NCBI GenBank assembly: GCA_050744525.1
Contig: JBOGHG010000121.1
Span: 1-11,574, forward strand
Length of the DNA: 11,574 bases
Direction of reading: 5' to 3'
Source: DASQUK01 sp050744525
Lineage (GTDB): Bacteria; Actinomycetota; Acidimicrobiia; Acidimicrobiales; VFJN01
Part shown: positions 1 to 6,972 of the stretch, piece after piece
Layout of the letters: every line of letters begins with the position of its first letter
How positions within the stretch are numbered: position 1 is the first letter of the stretch
Notes under the pieces: model-generated
Databases searched by the model: none
The model's input: the letters and a program-made list of their open reading frames with translations, nothing else
Told to the model about the DNA's origin: nothing
Translations under genes and position numbers: made by a program

Positions 1-272
1 GTCGCAGGCGGGGGAGCTTGGGTTGATCGGCGGGCTGCGCCACGGTGGGCACGGTCGCCGGGGCGGCGCGACAGAGCGAGCCACCGTTCACCGTCCGGCC
101 GGCGACGCCCTGGTCAGTGGCAGTCGCGATCGTCCTGGTAATGGTCGTCCGACCGTCCCGCGTTGCCTCTACTTGCCCCTCCGGGCCGGCGCACCTGGAT
201 CACTGAAGGAATTTCTCCGGGCCCGTCGTGCCTCGCCCTAAATTGTCAGACCCCCTGAGTAAGATCTGGGCC

Positions 273-1577
273 ATGTCAGTCGCTGTCGAAGAGGCGCCGC
301 ATCCGCCGTCCGGGCCGGCCAAATCGCCGCAGGAGCGGGCGTGGGAGGCGGCCGAGGCCGAGACGGTGGCGGTGATGGGCACAGTGAACGTGGCGGTGGC
401 GCGCCTGGTGGCGGCGGTGCGCCTGTTGTTGGAGACCGAGGGCTGGGCGGGCATCGGGGTGAGGTCGCCGGTGCACTGGTTGTGCTGGAAGGCGGGTGTG
501 TCCCGGGCGCGGGCCGACGGGCTGGTGGCGATTGCGCGGCGGGCTGGCGAGTTGCCGGCGTGTTGGGCGTTGTTCGAGTCGGGGCTGCTGGGCGAGGACG
601 CCATGGTGCGCATCGCCCGACGGGTGCCCGTCGAGCGCGACGCCGAGGTGGCGGCGGTGGCTCCGTCGTTGTTGATCGCCCAGCTGGACCGGCTGCTGCG
701 TTCCCTGCCCGAGCTGACCGACGGCGACCCCGTGCCCGAGGCGGAGCCGGAGCGGATGTGCCGGTTGCGGGAACGCCCGAACGGGTGGTTGCGGGGCGAG
801 TTCTGCCTGCCCCCCGATGAAGCGGCGGTGGTGCAGAACGGGTTGACCGCGGCGCGGGACGCCGAGTTCCGGGACCGCAACGGGCTCGCCCCCGACGCGT
901 CGGTCGACCCTGACGCGTCGACCGACGGCGCCGGGCCGGGGGCGCGGTCTGTGTCGTGGGCGGATGGGCTGGTGCGCCTGGCTCGGGCTGCGGTCGATGG
1001 GCTGGACCGCGACCTGGCGCGCAGCGGTCGGCCCGGGGACCGCCACCAGGTGGTGTTGCATCACGACGTCGACCCCGACGGCAGCCTGGGCCTGGGACAG
1101 CTCGAGCTGGGCGCTGTGGTGCCCGACCCACTGGCCCGCTACCTGGCCTGTGACGCCACCGTGCAGCTGCTCACCTACCGGCTGGGCCGGCTCATCGGCA
1201 TCCACCCGGCCCAGCGCACCCCCAACCGGGCCACACGGCGCTACCTGGCCCGCCGCGACCAGGGCTGTGTCCACCCGCTGTGTTCCCAGCGCCACTGGTT
1301 GCACGCCCACCACATCGTGCATTGGCGCGACCACGGTGAGTCGGTCCCGGCCAACCTTGTGTTGCTCTGTCCCCGCCATCATCGGGCGTTGCACTTGGGC
1401 GAGTTCAGCATCGCGGGCGACCCCGAAGCCGGCATCTTGGTGTTCCGCGACCGCTTCGGCCGGCCCATCCGCCCACCCGGCGTAGACCCACCCCCTGACC
1501 CCGGGTCACCCGGTGACGGGCCCTCGCCCTACACGCCACCCACCGCGCAACGCCTCCACACCTACGACTGGAACTGA
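273..1577 (+). CDS. DUF222 / HNH endonuclease family protein (13E12-repeat type)
   Basis: This 434-residue protein has the two-part layout of the actinobacterial DUF222 (13E12 repeat) family: a helical Ala/Leu/Arg-rich N-terminal region (about residues 15-230) followed by a C-terminal HNH nuclease domain. The HNH site is clear: zinc-type Cys pair C332 and C337, the H-A-H-H-I-V-H core at 344-350, and a second C-P-R-H-H element at 366-370. The family is multicopy in many actinobacteria and its biological role is poorly known; a DNA-nicking or mobile-element role is inference only. A Pro/Gly-rich tail follows the nuclease domain. The start is uncertain. ATG at 273 is chosen because the alternative in-frame GTG at 228 adds 15 residues that do not look like the family. 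Neither has a well-spaced Shine-Dalgarno; a GAAGGA at 205-210 lies 17 bases before the GTG. It is a single gene, convergent with the respiratory operon and not obviously linked to it. Confidence 0.88.
   Translation: MSVAVEEAPHPPSGPAKSPQERAWEAAEAETVAVMGTVNVAVARLVAAVRLLLETEGWAGIGVRSPVHWLCWKAGVSRARADGLVAIARRAGELPACWALFESGLLGEDAMVRIARRVPVERDAEVAAVAPSLLIAQLDRLLRSLPELTDGDPVPEAEPERMCRLRERPNGWLRGEFCLPPDEAAVVQNGLTAARDAEFRDRNGLAPDASVDPDASTDGAGPGARSVSWADGLVRLARAAVDGLDRDLARSGRPGDRHQVVLHHDVDPDGSLGLGQLELGAVVPDPLARYLACDATVQLLTYRLGRLIGIHPAQRTPNRATRRYLARRDQGCVHPLCSQRHWLHAHHIVHWRDHGESVPANLVLLCPRHHRALHLGEFSIAGDPEAGILVFRDRFGRPIRPPGVDPPPDPGSPGDGPSPYTPPTAQRLHTYDWN
898..927. repeat. 11-bp perfect inverted repeat inside the HNH gene
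   Basis: The arms at 898-908 and 917-927 are exact reverse complements, separated by 8 bases. The stretch also contains the direct repeat GACGCGTCG twice (894-902 and 912-920) and encodes an Asp-Ala-Ser repeat in the linker between the DUF222 part and the rest of the protein. It most likely reflects local duplication in a flexible linker. A hairpin or protein-binding role cannot be excluded from sequence alone. Confidence 0.6.
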
Positions 1578-1744
1578 CCCGGCCAGGCTTCGCGAGCGGT
1601 CGGGGCTGGAACACAGCGAGCGTCGCCGCCGGGTCGCTGGTCTTGGTGCACGGGCTCCTGATGGGCTGCTACCTCTGGGAGTTGCCGGAAGATCGGCAGA
1701 GGATCGCCGTTCACCGCGCCGGGTCGGCAGGTAGTCCCCAAGGG

Positions 1745-3331
1745 TCAGTCTCCGTTCGGCACCATCGGCGCGTCGGGGAATGCCTGGCGGGCCGAGTGCT
1801 CGGCTTCGTCTGCGGTGACGTAGCTCTTGTTGCTGTGCAGCTCGAGATCGCCGGCGGGGCGCCGGTAGCGCCAGCGCCAGCGACGATCGGCGTCCTCGTA
1901 GACGCTGAGCTCGGCGCCGTCCGGTGCGGCCATCGGCCCGGTCGTAGGCACCCCTGCCGGTTCGACCGCGGCCGGCTCCTCGCCGTCACCCGCCGGCCGC
2001 ACCATGGCCCGCAGCGGCATCTCGGCAAGCCGCTCGGCGCCGCTCGCCCGGAGAGCGACCATCAGCCGGTACGTGAACCACCCCAGCAGCACCGGGACCA
2101 CCGGCACGGCGATCCGGAAGAACCAGCTGATCGTGGCCACGGAGGCGTCGAACCAGTGGGCCATCAGGTCGTTGCTCGCCGCCAGCTGCAGCAGCACGAA
2201 GAAGCTGAACCCTGTGATCCCGAAGGCCGTCCGCACCGGGTGGTCCCGGGCCCGGTCGAGCAGGTGGTGCGGCCCGCGGTCGCCGCTGAACCGAGCCTCC
2301 AGGAACGGCCACAGGTACAGCGCAACGAACAGCACCGTGGGCACGATGACGCCCGGGTAGAAGGGATTGGGGATCTCGTAGCCGAAGGCGCGGATCTCCC
2401 ACGACGGGAAGATCCGCAGCGCCCCCTCGGCCCACCCGAGGAACCAGTCGGGCTGCGCCGGTGACGGCACCTCGGCGGGGCGGAACGGTCCGTACAGCCA
2501 GACCGGGTTGATCTGTATGAGGCCGCCCATGGCCATGACCACCGCGAACACCGCGAAGAACAGGGCCACCGAGAAGGTGGCGTAGGTGGGCCACAGCTTG
2601 GGGCCGACCACGTTGCTCTCCCGGCGTGACGTCCCGACGGCGAAGTCGGTGTGCTTCTGGTGCCAGATCAGCGCCAAGTGCACGCTGAAGAGCACGGCTA
2701 TTGCGGCCGGCACGATCATGATGTGGGTGACGAACAGGCGGGGGATGATCTCCTGCGCCGGGAACTCGCCGCCGAAGACCAGGAACGCCACCCAGGTCCC
2801 GATCACCGGGACGGACAGGGCGATGGAGTAGGCGATGCGCAGGCCCGTGCCCGACAGCAGGTCGTCCGGCAGCGAATAGCCGGTGAACCCGTTGAAGAGG
2901 GCGAGCGCCAGCAGGGTCACGCCGATGACCCAGTTGATCTCCCGGGGGCGGCGGAAGGCGCCGGTGAAGAACACCCGCAGCACGTGCAGCACCAGCGCGC
3001 CAATGAAGGCGAAGGCGGCCCAGTGGTGCGCCTGGCGCATGACCAGCCCGGCCCGCACGTCGAAGCTCAGGTCGACCACCGACCGGTACGCCTCGGACAC
3101 CGTCGCGCCCTGCAGCGGCTCGTAGGAACCCTGGTAGGTCGTCTCCGCCACGCTCGGGTCGAAGAAGAACGCCAGGAACACGCCGGTCACGACCAGCACC
3201 ACGAACGAGTAGAGGGCGACCTCGCCCAACATGAACGACCAGTGGTCGGGGAACACCTTCGCCAGCGCGGACTCGGCGAAGGCGGAGCCACCGATCCGGT
3301 CGTCGATCCATGAGGCCAGGCGCCTGAACAT
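1745..3331 (-). CDS. qcrB: Cytochrome bc1 complex cytochrome b subunit (QcrB) with C-terminal extension
   Basis: This 528-residue membrane subunit oxidises (mena)quinol and passes electrons across the membrane through two b hemes. Four heme-ligand His are visible: H102 and H116 (14 apart) and H203 and H218 (15 apart, the spacing of b6/actinobacterial types). The Qo-site motif is P-D-W-F at 294-297. Eight or nine membrane segments lie between about residues 35 and 424. The remaining ~100 residues are a hydrophilic tail: a Pro/Ala linker, then a compact Trp/Tyr-rich segment at 474-520 (R-W-R-W-R-Y, later S-Y-V-T-A-D-E-A) that resembles DUF1508/YegP-like domains. That resemblance is a pattern judgement, not a search result. 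ATG at 3331 is supported by GAGGG 9 bases upstream and a 5-base gap after qcrA. It is the last gene of the operon. Length is near that of other actinobacterial QcrB proteins (about 540 residues). Confidence 0.97.
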   Translation of the reverse strand: MFRRLASWIDDRIGGSAFAESALAKVFPDHWSFMLGEVALYSFVVLVVTGVFLAFFFDPSVAETTYQGSYEPLQGATVSEAYRSVVDLSFDVRAGLVMRQAHHWAAFAFIGALVLHVLRVFFTGAFRRPREINWVIGVTLLALALFNGFTGYSLPDDLLSGTGLRIAYSIALSVPVIGTWVAFLVFGGEFPAQEIIPRLFVTHIMIVPAAIAVLFSVHLALIWHQKHTDFAVGTSRRESNVVGPKLWPTYATFSVALFFAVFAVVMAMGGLIQINPVWLYGPFRPAEVPSPAQPDWFLGWAEGALRIFPSWEIRAFGYEIPNPFYPGVIVPTVLFVALYLWPFLEARFSGDRGPHHLLDRARDHPVRTAFGITGFSFFVLLQLAASNDLMAHWFDASVATISWFFRIAVPVVPVLLGWFTYRLMVALRASGAERLAEMPLRAMVRPAGDGEEPAAVEPAGVPTTGPMAAPDGAELSVYEDADRRWRWRYRRPAGDLELHSNKSYVTADEAEHSARQAFPDAPMVPNGD

Positions 3332-3336
3332 CGGAG

Positions 3337-4170
3337 CTATCCCTCGGGCCGGGTCCAGAAGCCAGGCCCCACGGGCTCGGTGTAGTCCGACAAGGCGACG
3401 ATGAAGCCGCCGTCGTCCAGGCCGATCGGAAGCTGGGGCAGGGGCCGGGTGGCGGGGCCGAAGGTGGGTCGGGCGCCGTCGAGGACCGAGAACGTCGACT
3501 GGTGGCAGGGGCAGAACAGCTCCTGCGTCTCGGCCTGGTACAGGCCGACCGGGCACCCGGCGTGGGTGCACACCTTGGAGAACGCCACCACGCCGCTCGT
3601 CGACCACTCCCGCGGCCCGGGGGGTGTGGCGCCGGCGGGCAGGCGGATCAGCAGCGTCTGGGAGTCGGCGGCGTCCTCGTGGCCCTCGGGGAAGACCGTC
3701 ACCACGCTGTTGAGGTCGAGGTCGTCGACCCGCAGGGGCCGGCCGGCATCGGTGACCGCACGCAGCCCCCGGCGCCACGAGGTCTGGTCGAGCTGGCGGC
3801 CCGGCCGGGTTCCGAGCGACCGGATCGGGAACACGGCGGCGGCGCCGAGCAGGGCCAGCGCCCCCGCGAACGCGGTGGCGATGAGCCGGCGGCGCTCGAT
3901 CGGCTCGGCGCCGGCCTCGAACGCCACCGTCACCCCGGGCCGCTGGGCGACCGCGCGGGGGACCACATCGCGCGGCTCCACGAAGTTGCCGCCCGGCAGC
4001 ATGTGGCGCCCAAACAGCACCAGGCCCACGGCCACGCCGCCCAGCGCGACGCCGAGCAAGGCGCCCTCGAGCTGCGGCTGCCCGCCGAGCGCGTAGAGGA
4101 CCGTGAGGCCGATCGAGGCGGCCATGCTGAGGCCAAAGGCGACGAGGATGCGGCCGCGGGCGCCGTTCAC
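3337..4170 (-). CDS. qcrA: Ubiquinol/menaquinol-cytochrome c reductase Rieske iron-sulfur subunit (QcrA)
   Basis: This 277-residue Rieske subunit takes one electron from quinol at the Qo site and hands it to cytochrome c. The [2Fe-2S] motifs are intact: C-T-H-A-G-C at 201-206 and C-P-C-H at 220-223. The ligands would be C201, H203, C220 and H223, with a C206-C222 disulfide. Three membrane helices precede the soluble domain (about 8-30, 34-54 and 94-116), the three-helix anchor typical of actinobacterial QcrA rather than the single helix of mitochondrial and proteobacterial versions. The GTG start at 4170 overlaps the qcrC stop in a GTGA junction. It has GGAGG 9 bases upstream (GGAGGGG, 7-base spacer), which favours it over the longer reading from 4227. 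The product works with QcrB and QcrC in complex III. Confidence 0.97.
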   Translation of the reverse strand: MNGARGRILVAFGLSMAASIGLTVLYALGGQPQLEGALLGVALGGVAVGLVLFGRHMLPGGNFVEPRDVVPRAVAQRPGVTVAFEAGAEPIERRRLIATAFAGALALLGAAAVFPIRSLGTRPGRQLDQTSWRRGLRAVTDAGRPLRVDDLDLNSVVTVFPEGHEDAADSQTLLIRLPAGATPPGPREWSTSGVVAFSKVCTHAGCPVGLYQAETQELFCPCHQSTFSVLDGARPTFGPATRPLPQLPIGLDDGGFIVALSDYTEPVGPGFWTRPEG

Positions 4171-5006
4171 GGCCGCGCCCCTCCGGGTCGGCCGTTGTGC
4201 CGCTCCCCCCGCGTCGTCCCGACCCACCGGATGAACAGGACCAGGATCCCGAGCCCCAGCACCCAGCCCACGGCCCCCTCGGCCACCGGGCCGATCCGGC
4301 CGATGGGCGCGCCACCGCGATCGTCGGGGTCCTTGAGGTACTCGACGTAGCGGGCCAGGTCGTCGAGCTCGCCTTCGTCGATGATGCCGGGCCCGAAGGC
4401 CGGCATGGCGCCCGGGCCGGTGCGCACCGCCTCGCCGACCTCGGTCGCACTGGTTCGTGCGAAGTCGGGGATGAAGATCCCGGTCGTCTTCCCGCCGCGC
4501 TGGGCGAGCATGGCGCCGCCGATGCCGGTGGTGGCATGGCAGGCGGCGCAGTTCTCCTCGTAGACGGCGCGGCCCGCGGCCAGGTCGCCGGCGGCGACGT
4601 CGATCTCGGGAATGTCGGGGCCCGGCGGGTCGAACGCGTCGTCGATGTAGGCCACGAGCGCGGCGATCTCGTCGTCGTCATAGGGCGAGCTGCCGGCCCG
4701 CACCTCCTCGTCGGGCTCGCCGATCGGCATCCGGCCGGTGCGCAGCATGAAGTCGGTCAGCGCCGGCCCGTTCTCGCCGGTGATCAGATCGGGGCCGTTC
4801 GAGGTCCCCTGTCCCTCGTTGCCGTGGCAGAACGAGCAGTCGCGCTGGTAGAGGCGCTGCCCGAGCGCCAGCGCCTCGGCGTCGGGCCGCTCGTACGACG
4901 GCGCCGGTCGGTAGGGCTCGGGCTCCCGGAAGTACGAGCACGCCCCGGCCACCAGCGCCGGCACCAGCGTCACCAGCACGGCGGCCAGCGCCGGCCTCAC
5001 GACCAT
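4167..5006 (-). CDS. qcrC: Membrane-anchored di-heme cytochrome c (QcrC, cc subunit of the bcc complex)
   Basis: This 279-residue di-heme cytochrome replaces cytochrome c1 and a mobile cytochrome c in actinobacterial bcc complexes. Two heme-attachment motifs are present, C-S-F-C-H (57-61) and C-A-A-C-H (153-157), each followed by a plausible axial Met (M93 in G-R-M-P and M201 in A-M-P-A-F). This indicates two tandem cytochrome c folds. An N-terminal hydrophobic export segment (5-22) ends at C23, a possible but atypical lipoprotein Cys. A C-terminal membrane helix (about 240-262) anchors the domains outside the cell, as in mycobacterial QcrC. The ATG at 5006 overlaps the ctaG end by 10 bases; a GTG two codons in (5000) would give a 4-base GTGA overlap and cannot be excluded. 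A direct qcrA follows. It is the expected electron carrier between the Rieske centre and the oxidase encoded upstream. Confidence 0.95.
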   Translation of the reverse strand: MVVRPALAAVLVTLVPALVAGACSYFREPEPYRPAPSYERPDAEALALGQRLYQRDCSFCHGNEGQGTSNGPDLITGENGPALTDFMLRTGRMPIGEPDEEVRAGSSPYDDDEIAALVAYIDDAFDPPGPDIPEIDVAAGDLAAGRAVYEENCAACHATTGIGGAMLAQRGGKTTGIFIPDFARTSATEVGEAVRTGPGAMPAFGPGIIDEGELDDLARYVEYLKDPDDRGGAPIGRIGPVAEGAVGWVLGLGILVLFIRWVGTTRGERHNGRPGGARP

Positions 5007-5905
5007 CCCCCGGTGCTCACCCCCGCCGACCGGCGATCGGCGATGTCGGGCGTGTCCAGCGATCCGAACCAGCGGGCCAGAAGCGTCGTTATCACCACCA
5101 CGTACACCAGCCCAGGTGGCACCCACATCAGCCCGCCGGCGAGCTGCTGGTCCTCGAGCGCGGTCAGCCCCCAGAGCGGCGCGACCGGCCCATGGGTCGG
5201 GTACAACGGGGTGCGCGCCAGCGCCAGGACGGCGCCGAGGGCGCCGCTCTGCAACGCGGTTGCGAACAGCAACCCGGCGGCGGCCGGTACGGCGAGCCGG
5301 CGGCGGGCCCGGCCGAGCGCCAGGGCCCAGGCGAGCGCGGCGGTGGCGACGAGGCTGGCGTGCTCCAGCGCGTGGAGCGCTTCGTTGCCGAGGGCGGCCT
5401 CGTAGGGGCTGGGCAGGTGCCAGGCCCACAGGACCGCGGTCCCCACCGCCCAGACGACCGCAGGGTGCAGCAAGACGTGGGCGGCCGCCCGGAAGCGTCG
5501 CCGGGCCCCGACCCGGCCCACCTGTCGGCGCCACCGGCGCGGCAGGGCGTGGCTGAGGACCATCACGGGCCGGCCGCACACCAACAGCGGCGCGGCCACG
5601 ACCAACAGCAGCAGGTGCTGGACCATGTGGGCCGAGAACAGCGACGCCGCCGCCAGCTCCAGCGGGGAGGCCAGCGCCACCGCCAGCACCAGCAGCCCGC
5701 CGGCGAAGGCGACGACATTGGCGGGACGGACGGGCGCCACGCGTCCATTGCGGCGCGCCACCGGCAGATGCGCCATCCCCCGGCGGTACGCCAGCCCGGT
5801 GAGTGCCAGCGCGCCCAGGATCAACGGGTCGGGCTGCCAGGCGCCCCACAGCTCGGACGGGGCGACGGGGTGGTGGGCGAGCGTTAGGGCGGTCATGGCG
5901 GTCAC
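4997..5905 (-). CDS. ctaG: CtaG/caa3-type cytochrome c oxidase assembly factor
   Basis: This polytopic membrane protein of about 302 residues belongs to the caa3_CtaG family, linked to copper delivery or assembly of caa3-type oxidases; it is unrelated to the Cox11-type protein also called CtaG. Family-like features include S-A-H-M-V-Q-H at 91-97 in a membrane helix, W-H-L-P with a following Y-E-A-A-L (162-171), H178/H182, and D-Q-Q-L-A-G-G-L-M-W at 252-261. The conserved His and Met residues in helices are candidate copper ligands (inference). About seven membrane segments can be drawn. The start is uncertain: GTG at 5905 overlaps the upstream stop as GTGA, matching other junctions in this operon, while ATG at 5896 would give 299 residues. 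Neither has a good Shine-Dalgarno, so translational coupling is likely. No ctaA, ctaB or cox11 gene is present in the window. Confidence 0.93.
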   Translation of the reverse strand: MTAMTALTLAHHPVAPSELWGAWQPDPLILGALALTGLAYRRGMAHLPVARRNGRVAPVRPANVVAFAGGLLVLAVALASPLELAAASLFSAHMVQHLLLLVVAAPLLVCGRPVMVLSHALPRRWRRQVGRVGARRRFRAAAHVLLHPAVVWAVGTAVLWAWHLPSPYEAALGNEALHALEHASLVATAALAWALALGRARRRLAVPAAAGLLFATALQSGALGAVLALARTPLYPTHGPVAPLWGLTALEDQQLAGGLMWVPPGLVYVVVITTLLARWFGSLDTPDIADRRSAGVSTGGWS

Positions 5906-6321
5906 GGGGAGGTGGCGCAGGTCTCGAGCAGCAGCGGAGGGAGGTAGCCGAGGAGGATCGCGGGGAAGAAGATCGCCCCCTCGACCATCCCGGCGAAGGC
6001 CATCCACTGGGACCGCTCCAGCACGTCGCCGTCGGCTGCCCGGCGCAGCCGACGCCACGAGGCCAGCGCCGTCAGCCCGGCGGCCGCCGCGATCAGGGCC
6101 ATCGCCGAGTTGAGGGTCCACGACACCGCGTCGACCCCGAACCCCAGGATCTTCCCCTGGTCGGTAGCGGATGGGCTGCAGGCAAAGACCTCCTCCAGCG
6201 AGTAGTTGAGCCCCAGGTGCCCGAGCCAGGCCAGGGGGCTGCCCAGGACGGCGAACCACAGCGCCGCGGCCCCCCGGCTCTCCTGCCGGGTGATGAGGGC
6301 GGCGTCCTGCTCGGTGCGCAT
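5902..6321 (-). CDS. Small three-helix membrane protein of unknown function in the cytochrome oxidase operon
   Basis: I cannot assign this 139-residue protein to a named family. It has three likely membrane helices (about 18-42, 64-89 and 107-132). The first carries a G-S-P-L-A-W-L-G-H-L motif followed by Y40 and C48; C135 lies near the C-terminus. Small proteins with a similar G-P-x-A-W...H/Q...Y...C pattern recur next to ctaG in other bacteria as far as I recall, which suggests an accessory or assembly role for the oxidase (inference). The ATG at 6321 lies 3 bases after the ctaE stop, and the stop overlaps the probable ctaG start. It is therefore embedded in the operon between subunit III and the assembly factor. 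No clear Shine-Dalgarno is visible, so translation probably depends on upstream ribosomes. Subunit IV is an alternative identity, though three helices and this position fit an assembly protein at least as well. Confidence 0.85.
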   Translation of the reverse strand: MRTEQDAALITRQESRGAAALWFAVLGSPLAWLGHLGLNYSLEEVFACSPSATDQGKILGFGVDAVSWTLNSAMALIAAAAGLTALASWRRLRRAADGDVLERSQWMAFAGMVEGAIFFPAILLGYLPPLLLETCATSP

Positions 6322-6324
6322 GGC

Positions 6325-6969
6325 CTAGAGCCGGGGTGACAGGTAGATGGTCGCGAGGACGAAGGCCCACACCACGTCGACGAAGTGCCAGTACATGGCG
6401 AAGTTCTGGACGCTGACGTGGCGGGACTCGTCGAACGCGCCCCGCCAGGCCCGCGCCTGGGTCCACAGGCTGATGAGCAGGCCCACCACAACGTGGGCCG
6501 CGTGGAAGCCGGTGACGGTGAAGAACAGCGACCCGTAGACGTTGGTCGTGGGGCCGAACTCGTCATGCGTCTCGGGCCACTCGACCGCCAGGGTGAGGAC
6601 CAGGAAGGCCGCCCCCAGGGCGAACCCGGCGGCCAGCCCCGCCTTGAGGCGCCCCACGTCGCCGGCCCGGATGCCGCGGTCGGCCAGGTGCACGGGGATG
6701 CTCGACGACCACAGGATCGCCGTCATGATCAGCGGCAGGCCCAGCTTCGGGTCGGCGATGCCGTCGGGCGGCCAGGTGGGCCCGGAACGGAACCGCAGGT
6801 AGAAGTAGCTGGCGAGCAGCAGGGTGAACAGCGTGGCCTCGGTGCCGATCAACCAGACCATGCCCCACCAGCCGAACGCCCGGGGGCCCGAGTATCGCTG
6901 CGGCAGCAGCTCGCCGGGCATCCCCGTCTCACCGAGGGCCGTGTCATGCGTCGCGTCGATCGTCGTCAC
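6325..6969 (-). CDS. ctaE: Cytochrome c oxidase subunit III
   Basis: This 214-residue subunit III stabilises the catalytic core of heme-copper oxidase and supports proton uptake into the D pathway. Five membrane helices are visible, the short form usual for actinobacteria rather than the seven-helix proteobacterial form. Family landmarks are the buried acidic residue E44 in the first helix (G-T-E-A-T-L-F), G-F-H-A-A-H-V-V-V-G-L at 154-163, and Y-W-H-F-V-D-V-V-W at 193-201. The GTG start at 6969 lies 3 bases after the ctaD stop and has AGGAG 9 bases upstream, so this start is well supported. Nothing in the sequence looks truncated. Confidence 0.97.
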   Translation of the reverse strand: MTTIDATHDTALGETGMPGELLPQRYSGPRAFGWWGMVWLIGTEATLFTLLLASYFYLRFRSGPTWPPDGIADPKLGLPLIMTAILWSSSIPVHLADRGIRAGDVGRLKAGLAAGFALGAAFLVLTLAVEWPETHDEFGPTTNVYGSLFFTVTGFHAAHVVVGLLISLWTQARAWRGAFDESRHVSVQNFAMYWHFVDVVWAFVLATIYLSPRL

Positions 6970-6972
6970 GCC

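Noticed and set aside
1..241. A frame open from the left edge to a stop near 241, and a second short frame with a hydrophobic Val/Ile/Leu run near 111-150.
   Set aside because: Both are short and have composition expected of GC-rich non-coding sequence. Neither shows family motifs or a ribosome site. A partial gene entering from the left cannot be proved.
1683..1698. TGCCG/CGGCA hairpin between the convergent HNH and qcrB genes as a shared terminator.
   Set aside because: The stem is only 5 bp and there is no T-tract on either strand.
1745..4681. A single 978-codon minus-strand frame covering qcrC, qcrA and qcrB sequence.
   Set aside because: Only the part from 3331 down is real (QcrB). The upstream part is an out-of-frame reading of qcrA and qcrC, which have their own motifs in other frames.
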